From: Clostridia bacterium
GTDB taxonomy: Bacteria > Bacillota > Clostridia > Oscillospirales > Acutalibacteraceae
Length of the DNA stretch: 5,661 nt
Reading direction: 5' to 3'
NCBI GenBank assembly: GCA_900766945.1
Contig: CAAFXD010000104.1
Location: forward strand, 1 to 5,661
The notes beneath the pieces are model-generated. The model was not told where the DNA came from. It did no database searches and saw nothing but the letters and a program-made list of their open reading frames with translations. The first letter of the stretch is position 1, and every line of letters starts with the position of its first letter. A program made the position numbers and the translations under genes. Below are positions 1 to 5,023 of this stretch, piece after piece.

Positions 1-73
1 GTAGGGAACGACCTCAGTGTCGTTCCGCAAAATAACCGTAAAATTTACGGGCCGTCGAGACGCCGACCCCTAT
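1..73. repeat. Two-hairpin intergenic repeat, left copy
   Basis: The element opens with GTAGGG and closes with CCCTAT, a near-perfect 6-base terminal inverted repeat. Inside are an 8-bp stem GGAACGAC (5-12) with GTCGTTCC (19-26) around a 6-base loop, a short palindrome CCGTAAAATTTACGG (36-50), and a second stem formed by GGG (49-51) plus GTCG (54-57) with CGAC (64-67) plus CCC (68-70), bulged at CC 52-53. A related copy lies at 4948-5019 in the same orientation with the same plan. It starts at the first base of the window, so the true left boundary may lie outside. Seen directly: the stems and the second copy. Inferred: that this is a dispersed, MITE-like or REP-like family. No coding potential is evident. 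Confidence 0.7.
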
Positions 74-80
74 GCTTGCA

Positions 81-170
81 TTGTCATTCTGAGCCGTTAG
101 GCGAAGAATCTCGTTTCGCATATTTTTATTTTTTGCTATTGGCGATCCTTCGCTTCGCTCAGGATGACAA
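81..170. repeat. Imperfect palindromic intergenic element (REP/MITE-like)
   Basis: The outer arms TTGTCATTCTGAGC (81-94) and GCTCAGGATGACAA (157-170) pair over 14 positions with one mismatch. Inner arms GCGAAGAATC (101-110) and GATCCTTCGC (144-153) pair over 10 positions with one mismatch, leaving an AT-rich loop of about 33 bases. This arrangement, with arms reading CATTCTGAGC and GCTCAGGATGACA, resembles a dispersed palindrome I recognise from intergenic regions of many bacterial genomes. It begins 8 bases after the two-hairpin element and lies 25 bases beyond the nagA stop codon, so it would be the first large structure in the 3' end of the nagA transcript and could slow decay or stop polymerase. 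No classical U-tract terminator is seen here, so termination is only a possibility. Confidence 0.75.
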
Positions 171-195
171 ATCCCCCCACAAACCCCAATATGAA

Positions 196-1365
196 TTACG
201 GTTTCGGTGTGATTCGGCGCCCACTGACGAAAACAGCGGAAAGGGTGATGTTGTCGTCAAACAACAGCAAATCCGCATCATACCCGACGGCGATTTTGCC
301 TGTGTGGCTGTCCGCGCCGACCACGCGTGCGGGCGTCAGACTTGCCATTTTCACGCAGTCCACAAGCGGTAAGCCGACGGTTTTGTAAAGGTTACGCACC
401 AGCTTGTCGCAGGTCGCAACCGACCCTGCAAGGCAGGAACGGTCGGAAAGCAGCATCACACCGTTTTCATACACAACGGACATCCCGTTTTCCTGGGTGA
501 ATTCCTCGCCCTCTTGTATATCCATCGCGGCGTATTCCAGCCCGTCGGTGATGAGATACATTTTGTCCGCGCCTTTGCACTTGTAAATGAGTTTCAACAC
601 GCCCGCCGGCTGATGCCGCAAATCCGCAATCACCTGTGTGGTTACCTCGTCATTGCAAAGCGCCGCCTCGACCGTTCCCGCATGGCGGAATACGCCGACC
701 TTGTGGCAGGAAGTGCAGGCGTTATATAAGTGCGTGACATCGCTGTACCCGTTTTGAAACGCGGTTTGCGCCATATCGTAGTCTGCCGTGGAGTGCGCCA
801 CCGACGCGACCGCCCCGTGCGCGCGAATGGCTTTGCCGAGCGCAAGACCGCCGTCGGTTTCGGGCGCCGCGCCAACAATTTTGATGCCGTCCCAATAGGA
901 CAGCAAATCTTCGTAATCGTGCTCGGCGGGAACTAAAATGTTTTCGGGGCTTTGCGCGCCGCACATTTTCGGCGATAAAAACGGCCCTTCCAAATGCACG
1001 CCGAGAATATGTACATTTTCCGTTGCGCTTTGCGCCGCGCGAATGCCGTCTATTGCGGTTTTCAGCTGTTCAATCGGCGCGGCAAGCGTGGTCGGCAAAA
1101 TCGAGGTCGTACCGTATTTCGCGTGCGCTTCGCACATGTTCACAACCGCATCTTTTCCGCCCATTGCGGAATACCCTCCGCCGCCGTGCACATGCAAATC
1201 AATAAATCCCGGCGAAAGATATTGCCCGTTGCCGTCTACCACCTCGGCGGTGGCAGGCGCGTCGATTTTTTCGGCAATTTCGGTGATTTTGCCGTCCTCA
1301 ACCGCCACCTCGGCGGGGAAAATTTCATTTTCGCCGATGACTTGCACATTTTTAAAAATCAGCAT
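196..1365 (-). CDS. nagA: N-acetylglucosamine-6-phosphate deacetylase
   Basis: This cytoplasmic amidohydrolase should convert N-acetylglucosamine-6-phosphate to glucosamine-6-phosphate and acetate, feeding amino sugars into glycolysis or cell-wall synthesis. The 389-aa length is normal for the family. Visible active-site landmarks are HVH (H58, H60) in GFIDLHVHGGGG, E126 in HLEGPF, H191 in VAHSTAD, H212 in THLYNA, H251, and catalytic D274 in LITDG, followed by LAGSVAT (312-318) and the closing GKIAVGYDADLLLFD (356-370). Having both HxH histidines resembles the Bacillus type rather than the E. coli type. ATG at 1365 is chosen over a GTG at 1377 because that GTG lies inside the Shine-Dalgarno sequence GGAGTG (1380-1375). 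The gene is second in an operon, 18 bases after the phosphoesterase. The segment after H212 (NACTSCHKVGVFRHAG) departs from the usual NAM..HHREPG, so it belongs to a divergent NagA subgroup and its exact substrate is less certain. Confidence 0.9.
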   Translation of the reverse strand: MLIFKNVQVIGENEIFPAEVAVEDGKITEIAEKIDAPATAEVVDGNGQYLSPGFIDLHVHGGGGYSAMGGKDAVVNMCEAHAKYGTTSILPTTLAAPIEQLKTAIDGIRAAQSATENVHILGVHLEGPFLSPKMCGAQSPENILVPAEHDYEDLLSYWDGIKIVGAAPETDGGLALGKAIRAHGAVASVAHSTADYDMAQTAFQNGYSDVTHLYNACTSCHKVGVFRHAGTVEAALCNDEVTTQVIADLRHQPAGVLKLIYKCKGADKMYLITDGLEYAAMDIQEGEEFTQENGMSVVYENGVMLLSDRSCLAGSVATCDKLVRNLYKTVGLPLVDCVKMASLTPARVVGADSHTGKIAVGYDADLLLFDDNITLSAVFVSGRRITPKP

Positions 1366-1374
1366 ACCGCAAAG

Positions 1375-1380
1375 CACTCC
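1375..1380 (-). promoter_or_regulatory. Ribosome binding site of nagA, decides its start
   Basis: On the minus strand an A-run is followed by GGAGTG and then nine bases before ATG at 1365. The alternative GTG start at 1377-1375 is formed by the last three bases of this site, so it cannot be served by it; no other purine-rich site stands at the right distance upstream of that GTG. This supports MLIFKNVQ as the true N-terminus, which also matches the usual beginning of NagA proteins. Confidence 0.75.
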
Positions 1381-1383
1381 TTT

Positions 1384-1854
1384 TTATAAATTTGCCGTCC
1401 AACAGGCGATTTCGCCGCTGTCCGTAATGTCGGCAAGCCCGTACGAGCCCTGCCGAATACTGCCCGGGCACAAATAATAAATGCCATCAATGTAATCGAC
1501 CTTCGGTATATGCGTGTGCCCGTACAGCACCAAATCCGCCTGTTTTTCTTTTGCGGCTTCCGCTAACATTTGCAAGCCGTATTTGACCTGCCGCGTGTGC
1601 CCGTGCAGGGCGAAAATCCGTTTGCCGCCCAACAGCACAAGTTCCTCTTTCGGCAGGGTGGAGTATAGGTCACAGTTCCCGCAGACCGCGGTCACTTTCT
1701 TATTTACCAATTCCTTGGAAACCGTGTTGGTGTAAAAATCGTCTTCCCCATCCCCGAGAAAAAATACCGCGTCCGCCTCGGGGTGTAGGCGGATTGCCGA
1801 CGCGAGGGAAAGATAATCGCGGTGTGCATCTGAAAGAATTAACAAGCGAATCAT
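1384..1854 (-). CDS. YfcE/MJ0936-family metallophosphoesterase
   Basis: This is a small calcineurin-like phosphodiesterase of 156 aa, a typical length for the YfcE/MJ0936/YsnB group. All metal-site motifs are present in order: SDAH (D9, H11), GD (D35), GNCD (N60), HGH (H84, H86) and GHTH (H113, H115), followed by PGS (130-132) where the family usually has NPGS. Characterised relatives are cytoplasmic manganese-dependent enzymes that hydrolyse phosphodiesters in vitro, while their physiological substrate is mostly unknown. ATG at 1854 is preceded by GAGGCG (1866-1861) with six bases of spacing. The gene is first in a leftward operon with nagA, under the promoter at 1886-1914. The link to amino-sugar metabolism is by position only; nothing in the protein shows a sugar substrate. 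Confidence 0.9.
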   Translation of the reverse strand: MIRLLILSDAHRDYLSLASAIRLHPEADAVFFLGDGEDDFYTNTVSKELVNKKVTAVCGNCDLYSTLPKEELVLLGGKRIFALHGHTRQVKYGLQMLAEAAKEKQADLVLYGHTHIPKVDYIDGIYYLCPGSIRQGSYGLADITDSGEIACWTANL

Positions 1855-1913
1855 ATTTTACGCCTCGTTTTCATACTGTAAAACAAGTATATCAAATTTA
1901 CGAGGTGTTTGCA
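1855..1913. other. Divergent intergenic region with inverted repeats
   Basis: This 59-base gap separates the leftward phosphoesterase from the rightward 74-aa gene. Outer arms ACGCCTCGT (1860-1868) and ACGAGGTGT (1900-1908) pair at 8 of 9 positions; they contain the ribosome binding sites of the two divergent genes. Inner arms ATACT (1873-1877) and AGTAT (1886-1890) pair perfectly, and the right one overlaps the -10 box of the leftward promoter. The inner pair could be a regulator site, but five-base arms are short. I find no convincing rightward promoter here; TTTTCA (1868) with TATCAA (1890), 16 bases apart, is the best weak candidate. Confidence 0.4.
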
Positions 1914-1914
1914 A
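1886..1914 (-). promoter_or_regulatory. Sigma-A type promoter of the phosphoesterase-nagA operon
   Basis: On the minus strand -35 TTGCAA (1914-1909) and -10 TATACT (1891-1886) are separated by exactly 17 bases. Transcription would begin near 1879, giving a leader of about 25 bases that carries the GAGGCG ribosome binding site. The -35 box overlaps the first base of the divergent gene's ATG and the spacer contains that gene's ribosome binding site, so the two units share their control DNA. TTGCAA is its own reverse complement, so the orientation is set by the -10 box and the downstream gene. Confidence 0.75.
1902..1907 (+). promoter_or_regulatory. Ribosome binding site that sets the start of the 74-aa gene
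   Basis: GAGGTG lies six bases before ATG at 1914, the best-placed start in an open frame that continues upstream to 1794 inside the opposite-strand phosphoesterase. The upstream extension has no comparable site and reads as antisense sequence of that gene, so the short form is preferred. Confidence 0.75.
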
Positions 1915-2138
1915 TGCAGGATAACGGCTTTTTAGACAAATTGGTTGCGGATTTACGCAAAAAAAGCACGAAAAAAGAAGCGGAGGATTACTTAAAAGAA
2001 CAGCTTTCCCCCGCGCAGAGCGAAAAACTCGAAAAAGTGCTCCACGACGAAAACGCCGCGCGCGAGTTGCTTTCTACGCCGCAGGCGCAAAGCCTGTTGA
2101 AAAAATTGATGGGGGAAGACAATGGACAGCATCAGTGA
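1914..2138 (+). CDS. Small helical protein of unknown function, first gene of a three-gene cluster
   Basis: The product is a 74-aa soluble protein with no signal peptide or membrane segment. It is strongly charged and looks almost entirely helical: an N-terminal helix FLDKLVADLRKKS, then KKEAEDYLKEQL, a LSPAQSEKLEKVL segment (31-43), and a C-terminal STPQAQSLLKKL motif (54-65). I do not recognise a named domain. Its middle resembles the N-terminus of the next gene's product (VSPEELERLKGVAQSL), which hints at a shared fold or an old duplication. The next gene starts 17 bases before this one ends, so the two are probably translationally coupled. A role as a small structural or adaptor protein is only a guess. 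Confidence 0.8.
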   Translation: MQDNGFLDKLVADLRKKSTKKEAEDYLKEQLSPAQSEKLEKVLHDENAARELLSTPQAQSLLKKLMGEDNGQHQ

Positions 2139-2469
2139 ATTGCTTTCCTCGGTCAGCCCCGAGGAATTGGAACGGTTAAAAGGTGTGGCGCAAAGTTTGA
2201 TTTCGTCAAACGGGAACAGCAACACAGCCGCGCCGCCGAAAAAAGAAAAATCCGACGCGTCCTTAGACGGGATTGCGTCTCTGTTCGGTGGGGATACGGC
2301 AAAAATGCTGTCCACCGTTGCCAAAGCGTTAAATCAAGAGGATGACCGCACCAAGTTCATCGCCGCCTTAAAGCCCTTGCTTTCCGAAGAACGGCGACAG
2401 CGCGCAGATGAGGCGATGCGCTTTTTGCGGTTGATGGACGCTCTGCCGCTTTTGAAAGGACTGTTTTGA
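2122..2469 (+). CDS. 115-aa helical protein of unknown function, conserved-looking in Clostridia
   Basis: The start ATG at 2122 follows GGGGGA (2111-2116) by five bases and overlaps the preceding frame. The protein has an N-terminal helix (1-30, with SPEELERLKGVAQSLISS), a low-complexity linker of N, S, T, A, P and K (about 30-47), and a C-terminal helical part: IASLFGG (51-57), STVAKALNQEDDRTKFIAALKPLLSEERRQRADEA in successive stretches (64-98), and the leucine-rich tail FLRLMDALPLLKGL (101-114). I associate a tail of the type ALKPLLSEERR..DEA...L.L...LPLL with hypothetical proteins of Oscillospiraceae, from memory and without a search. There is no signal peptide. No enzymatic motif is visible, so a binding or scaffolding role is more likely than catalysis, but function is unknown. 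Confidence 0.85.
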   Translation: MDSISELLSSVSPEELERLKGVAQSLISSNGNSNTAAPPKKEKSDASLDGIASLFGGDTAKMLSTVAKALNQEDDRTKFIAALKPLLSEERRQRADEAMRFLRLMDALPLLKGLF

Positions 2470-2470
2470 C

Positions 2471-2911
2471 ATGCGCGAATACACCTATGACGAATTACAG
2501 CAAATGCAGGAAAAAGCGCTCGAGCGCGTGCGTAATATGCAGATGTATTCCAAAAACGCGGTAGAGGGTACAAATGCCCAAGGTGTGACGGGCGGCGTGC
2601 AAAGCAATGCGCCGCAAACGAATATGCCGCCGAATCACGCACCGCCAAGTCTGCCGCACAAAAGCGGGCGGATTAAAATGCCGCTGAATTTGCCGGAAGA
2701 ACGGGATTTGGTTTACCCGAGTTTTAAGGAACATTTTGCACCCGAAACGCAAAAAGCAAAACAGCAGACCGAACAAAAAAACAAGGCCAATTTGTTGGAA
2801 ACGGTTTTAAAAGAGCCGGACGAAGCCGTACTGTTCTCACTTTTGCTGTTGCTGAAATCCGAGGGTGCAGACGAGGCGCTGATGATGGCGTTGCTTTACA
2901 TTATGTCATAA
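2471..2911 (+). CDS. 146-aa protein with leucine-rich C-terminal helical hairpin, function unknown
   Basis: ATG at 2471 follows the previous stop by one base and is served by AAAGGA (2455-2460) inside the previous gene, so the two are coupled. The protein has three parts. An N-terminal amphipathic helix, YTYDELQQMQEKALERVRNM (4-23), is followed by a disordered N/Q/P/G-rich middle (about 30-65) with repeated PP. The C-terminus (about 105-146) is two short hydrophobic helices, AVLFSLLLLLKSEG and ADEALMMALLYIMS, separated by SEGADE. Neither half is long enough for a confident transmembrane span; a buried helical hairpin used for self-association is more likely. I recall similar layouts among unnamed Oscillospiraceae proteins. 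It is the last gene before a strong terminator, so the three genes form one unit. Confidence 0.85.
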   Translation: MREYTYDELQQMQEKALERVRNMQMYSKNAVEGTNAQGVTGGVQSNAPQTNMPPNHAPPSLPHKSGRIKMPLNLPEERDLVYPSFKEHFAPETQKAKQQTEQKNKANLLETVLKEPDEAVLFSLLLLLKSEGADEALMMALLYIMS

Positions 2912-2917
2912 ATCGTG

Positions 2918-2950
2918 AAAACGGATACGGCTTTGCGGTATCCGTTTTTT
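2918..2950 (+). terminator. Intrinsic terminator of the three-gene cluster
   Basis: AAAACGGATAC (2918-2928) pairs perfectly with GTATCCGTTTT (2938-2948) around a nine-base loop, and the run of T continues to 2950. It begins seven bases after the TAA of the 146-aa gene. The A-run before and the T-run after the stem are typical of Firmicutes terminators. On the minus strand the same stem also ends in a T-run, but no minus-strand gene ends here. Confidence 0.92.
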
Positions 2951-3072
2951 GCCGTCTTTATATGCCCTTTATATCTTGTCTAAGCCCTTGCAAATTGCGG
3001 TAGAATATAGTATACTGAACAAAGCAGAAAAACTCGTGGTATGCTGTATTTTCTAAAAAAGGAAGTGTTGTT
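2951..3072 (+). promoter_or_regulatory. Promoter and leader of the 591-aa membrane protein gene
   Basis: -35 TTGCAA (2988-2993) and -10 TATACT (3011-3016) are separated by exactly 17 bases, so transcription should start near 3023 with a leader of about 50 bases. The ribosome binding site GGAAG (3061-3065), preceded by a run of A, stands seven bases before the TTG start at 3073. Within the leader AGAAAA (3026-3031) could pair with TTTTCT (3049-3054), but this is too weak and AT-rich to call a riboswitch. The promoter hexamers and spacing are the same as in the promoter at 1886-1914. Confidence 0.8.
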
Positions 3073-4848
3073 TTGGACCCGATTAATGTGGATTTCACAG
3101 GCGGCAAACAGGATGACGGCAAAAGCACGGTGGCGGACATTTTCATTCCCCCCGAGCACGCCGGCAGAAAAATTGCAATCAATATTCTTTTAACCGGTAT
3201 TTTGGGCGCGGTGCTGTATTATATTATGTTGCCGCCGCTCAACTTCAAAGCGATTGAACTGTATTTGTATGTTGCGTTTGTGCTGTTTATTTATTTGGTG
3301 CTGACGGTACTTTCTGTAAAATTGCCGATACAGCCCGAATACGGCCCGTATGTGCGCCGTCGTGCGCGTGTGCCGATCATCATTGTGGCGATGCTCTTGG
3401 TGGTGGGCGCGGTCGGCTACCTTTGCGGGGCGACCTTTTTCCGCGCGCAGTCGTACAGCAAGCTGATTACCGTCGAAGAGGGCAACTTCGCCGAAGATGT
3501 GGCGGAAATCGACTTTTCAAGCGTGCCGCGGTTGGACGCTGCTTCGGCTACGAATATTGCGACGCGTACGCTGGGCAATTTGTCTGACTATGTTTCGCAG
3601 TTTGTGGTTTCCTCGTATTCCACACAAATCAACTATCAGGGCAGACCCGTTCGCGTGACGCCGCTTGCCTACGGCGATGTGATTAAGTGGCTGAAAAACA
3701 CCAAAGAGGGCTTACCGGCTTACATTATTGTGGATATGACCACCCAAGAGGGCGAGGCAATCCGTTTGGAAAACGGGATGCGGTACAGCCCCTCTGAGCA
3801 TTTCAACCGCTATTTAATGCGCCATTTACGTTTTCAATATCCGACGCTGATGTTTGACGCGCCGAGCTTTGAAATTGACGAAAACGGTGCGCCGTATTGG
3901 GTGGTGCCGGTGCTCGACAAAACCATCGGTCTGTTCGGCGGTACGGATGTTATCGGCGCGGCAGTCGTGAATGCGGTGACGGGCGAGTCTATCCTCGTTT
4001 CCACTTCCCTTACGGGCGAAACCAAACTGTCGACTGACAATTTCGTGACGGACAGCGAATGGCAGTGGCTGGACCGTGTATACACAGCGAACATTTTGGA
4101 CGCGCAGTATAATTATTACGGCAAGCTGTCAGGCGGGTTTATCAACTCGATTTTGGGGCAGGAAGGCGTAAAGGTTACAAGTTCCGGGTATAACTATTTG
4201 GCGCTCAATGACGACGTGTATATGTATACGGGCGTAACCTCTATCAGTTCCGACCAGTCGATTATCGGCTTTGTGCTTCTCAACCAGCGCACAAAGGAAA
4301 CCAAGTATTATCCGATGTCCGGCGCGTTGGAAGAGGCGGCGCAGGCTTCGGCACAAGGTGCGGTACAGCAATATGCCTACCGCGCAACCTTCCCGTTGCT
4401 TCTCAATATCAGCGGCGAGCCGACCTACTTTATGGCGCTGAAAGATTCGAGCGAATATGTGAAAATGTATGCGATGGTCAATGTGAAGCAGTCTACGATT
4501 GTGGCGACGGGCTACAATTTGACCGAATGCACCGAAAATTACGCCGCAGAGCTTGCACGCAACGGCGTGAATGTGGACATTGATGTCAGCGAAATGGGCG
4601 AAGAAAAGACCGAAGGCACCGAAACGCCTGCCACGAAAGAGGTCAGCGGCACCGTCGCGGAAATCCGTTCCGTGGTAACAGGCGGCGAAACCTACTTCTA
4701 TATCCGTTTGGACGGCGACACGGCATTTTATAAGGTCTCTGTTGCCAATGCCGAAAAAGTGGTGCTCTTGAATGTCGGCAGTACGGCAACCTTTACCGTG
4801 AGAGCCGACGCGGCGGGCGAAATTATTGAGGTTTCGGCAATGCAGTAA
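3073..4848 (+). CDS. Three-pass membrane protein with large extracytoplasmic part, function unknown
   Basis: This 591-aa protein starts at TTG, supported by GGAAG at a distance of seven bases and by the lack of any in-frame start upstream. A short charged N-terminus leads to three predicted membrane helices at about 34-54, 60-81 and 100-122; the arginine cluster YVRRRAR (93-99) just before the third places that loop in the cytoplasm and the remaining 470 residues outside. That part has a segment with PepSY-like character (about 212-310, with YWVVPVLDKTIG and VVNAVTGES), a central region (about 360-485: GYNYLALNDDVYMYTGVTS, IGFVLLNQRTKETKYYPMSGA, PTYFMALKDSSEYVKMYAMV), an E/T-rich linker (505-522) and a final beta-rich module (523-589) that could be an OB-fold. 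I believe it matches a widespread unnamed clostridial membrane family, from memory only. It is monocistronic, with its own promoter. PepSY and OB assignments are inference. Confidence 0.88.
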   Translation: MDPINVDFTGGKQDDGKSTVADIFIPPEHAGRKIAINILLTGILGAVLYYIMLPPLNFKAIELYLYVAFVLFIYLVLTVLSVKLPIQPEYGPYVRRRARVPIIIVAMLLVVGAVGYLCGATFFRAQSYSKLITVEEGNFAEDVAEIDFSSVPRLDAASATNIATRTLGNLSDYVSQFVVSSYSTQINYQGRPVRVTPLAYGDVIKWLKNTKEGLPAYIIVDMTTQEGEAIRLENGMRYSPSEHFNRYLMRHLRFQYPTLMFDAPSFEIDENGAPYWVVPVLDKTIGLFGGTDVIGAAVVNAVTGESILVSTSLTGETKLSTDNFVTDSEWQWLDRVYTANILDAQYNYYGKLSGGFINSILGQEGVKVTSSGYNYLALNDDVYMYTGVTSISSDQSIIGFVLLNQRTKETKYYPMSGALEEAAQASAQGAVQQYAYRATFPLLLNISGEPTYFMALKDSSEYVKMYAMVNVKQSTIVATGYNLTECTENYAAELARNGVNVDIDVSEMGEEKTEGTETPATKEVSGTVAEIRSVVTGGETYFYIRLDGDTAFYKVSVANAEKVVLLNVGSTATFTVRADAAGEIIEVSAMQ

Positions 4849-4947
4849 AACGGTCTTCGGGCAAGAGAAAATTTTGCGCAGGGAACGAATCGTCCGTTTA
4901 TTTTGCAGATGTTTTTCCCTTGCCCTCTCGATTGAAAATGGGGTCGT
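4849..4947. other. Intergenic segment with a long imperfect inverted repeat
   Basis: Ten bases after the 591-aa gene stops, GGGCAAGAGAAAA (4859-4871) faces TTTTCCCTTGCCC (4913-4925), pairing over 13 positions with one mismatch (A4866 opposite C4918). The enclosed 41 bases show a partial direct repeat, ATTTTGCGCAG and ATTTTGCAGAT. The structure has no T-run directly after it in either direction, so it is not a standard terminator. It may protect the 3' end of the message or be another mobile-element remnant. No gene is visible. Confidence 0.55.
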
Positions 4948-5019
4948 GTAGGGAACAACCTTCGTGTTGTTCCGCGGATTGATAGGAAACCGAAACGGGC
5001 GAACACAGTTCGCCCCTAC
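4948..5019. repeat. Two-hairpin intergenic repeat, right copy
   Basis: The element is bounded by GTAGGG (4948-4953) and CCCTAC (5014-5019), a perfect 6-base terminal inverted repeat. It contains an 8-bp stem GGAACAAC (4952-4959) with GTTGTTCC (4966-4973) around a six-base loop, and an 8-bp stem GGGCGAAC (4997-5004) with GTTCGCCC (5008-5015) around ACA. It matches the copy at 1-73 in orientation, length (within one base), first stem and ends, while the second hairpin differs in sequence. The first stem has a G-C pair in the left copy replaced by A-T here, with both sides changed. It sits in the gap between two convergent genes. Confidence 0.75.
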
Positions 5020-5023
5020 GCAC

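Noticed and set aside
76..388. Two overlapping rightward open frames of 98 and 74 codons near the left edge
   Set aside because: They run through the palindromic repeat and the antisense of the nagA 3' end, lack a ribosome binding site, and encode low-quality sequence.
1366..1377. GTG start of nagA at 1377, giving four extra residues
   Set aside because: That GTG is part of the Shine-Dalgarno sequence for the ATG at 1365.
938..1477. A 179-codon rightward open frame
   Set aside because: It is antisense to the well-supported nagA and phosphoesterase genes and crosses their junction; it has no family resemblance.
1794..1913. Upstream extension of the 74-aa gene
   Set aside because: It lies in antisense of the phosphoesterase and the divergent promoter; the start at 1914 has a well-placed GAGGTG site.
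3023..3060. Riboswitch in the leader of the 591-aa gene
   Set aside because: The leader is only about 50 bases, AT-rich and weakly paired; no known riboswitch core is visible.
3041..3190. Out-of-frame short open frame beginning in the leader of the 591-aa gene (ATG at 3041)
   Set aside because: It has no good ribosome binding site, overlaps the main gene in another frame and has no recognisable product; not supported as a leader peptide.
1..5019. The two same-orientation repeats as ends of a composite mobile element carrying the genes between them
   Set aside because: There is no transposase or integrase between them, no visible target-site duplication, and the genes look like ordinary chromosomal genes; dispersed repeats explain the pair better.
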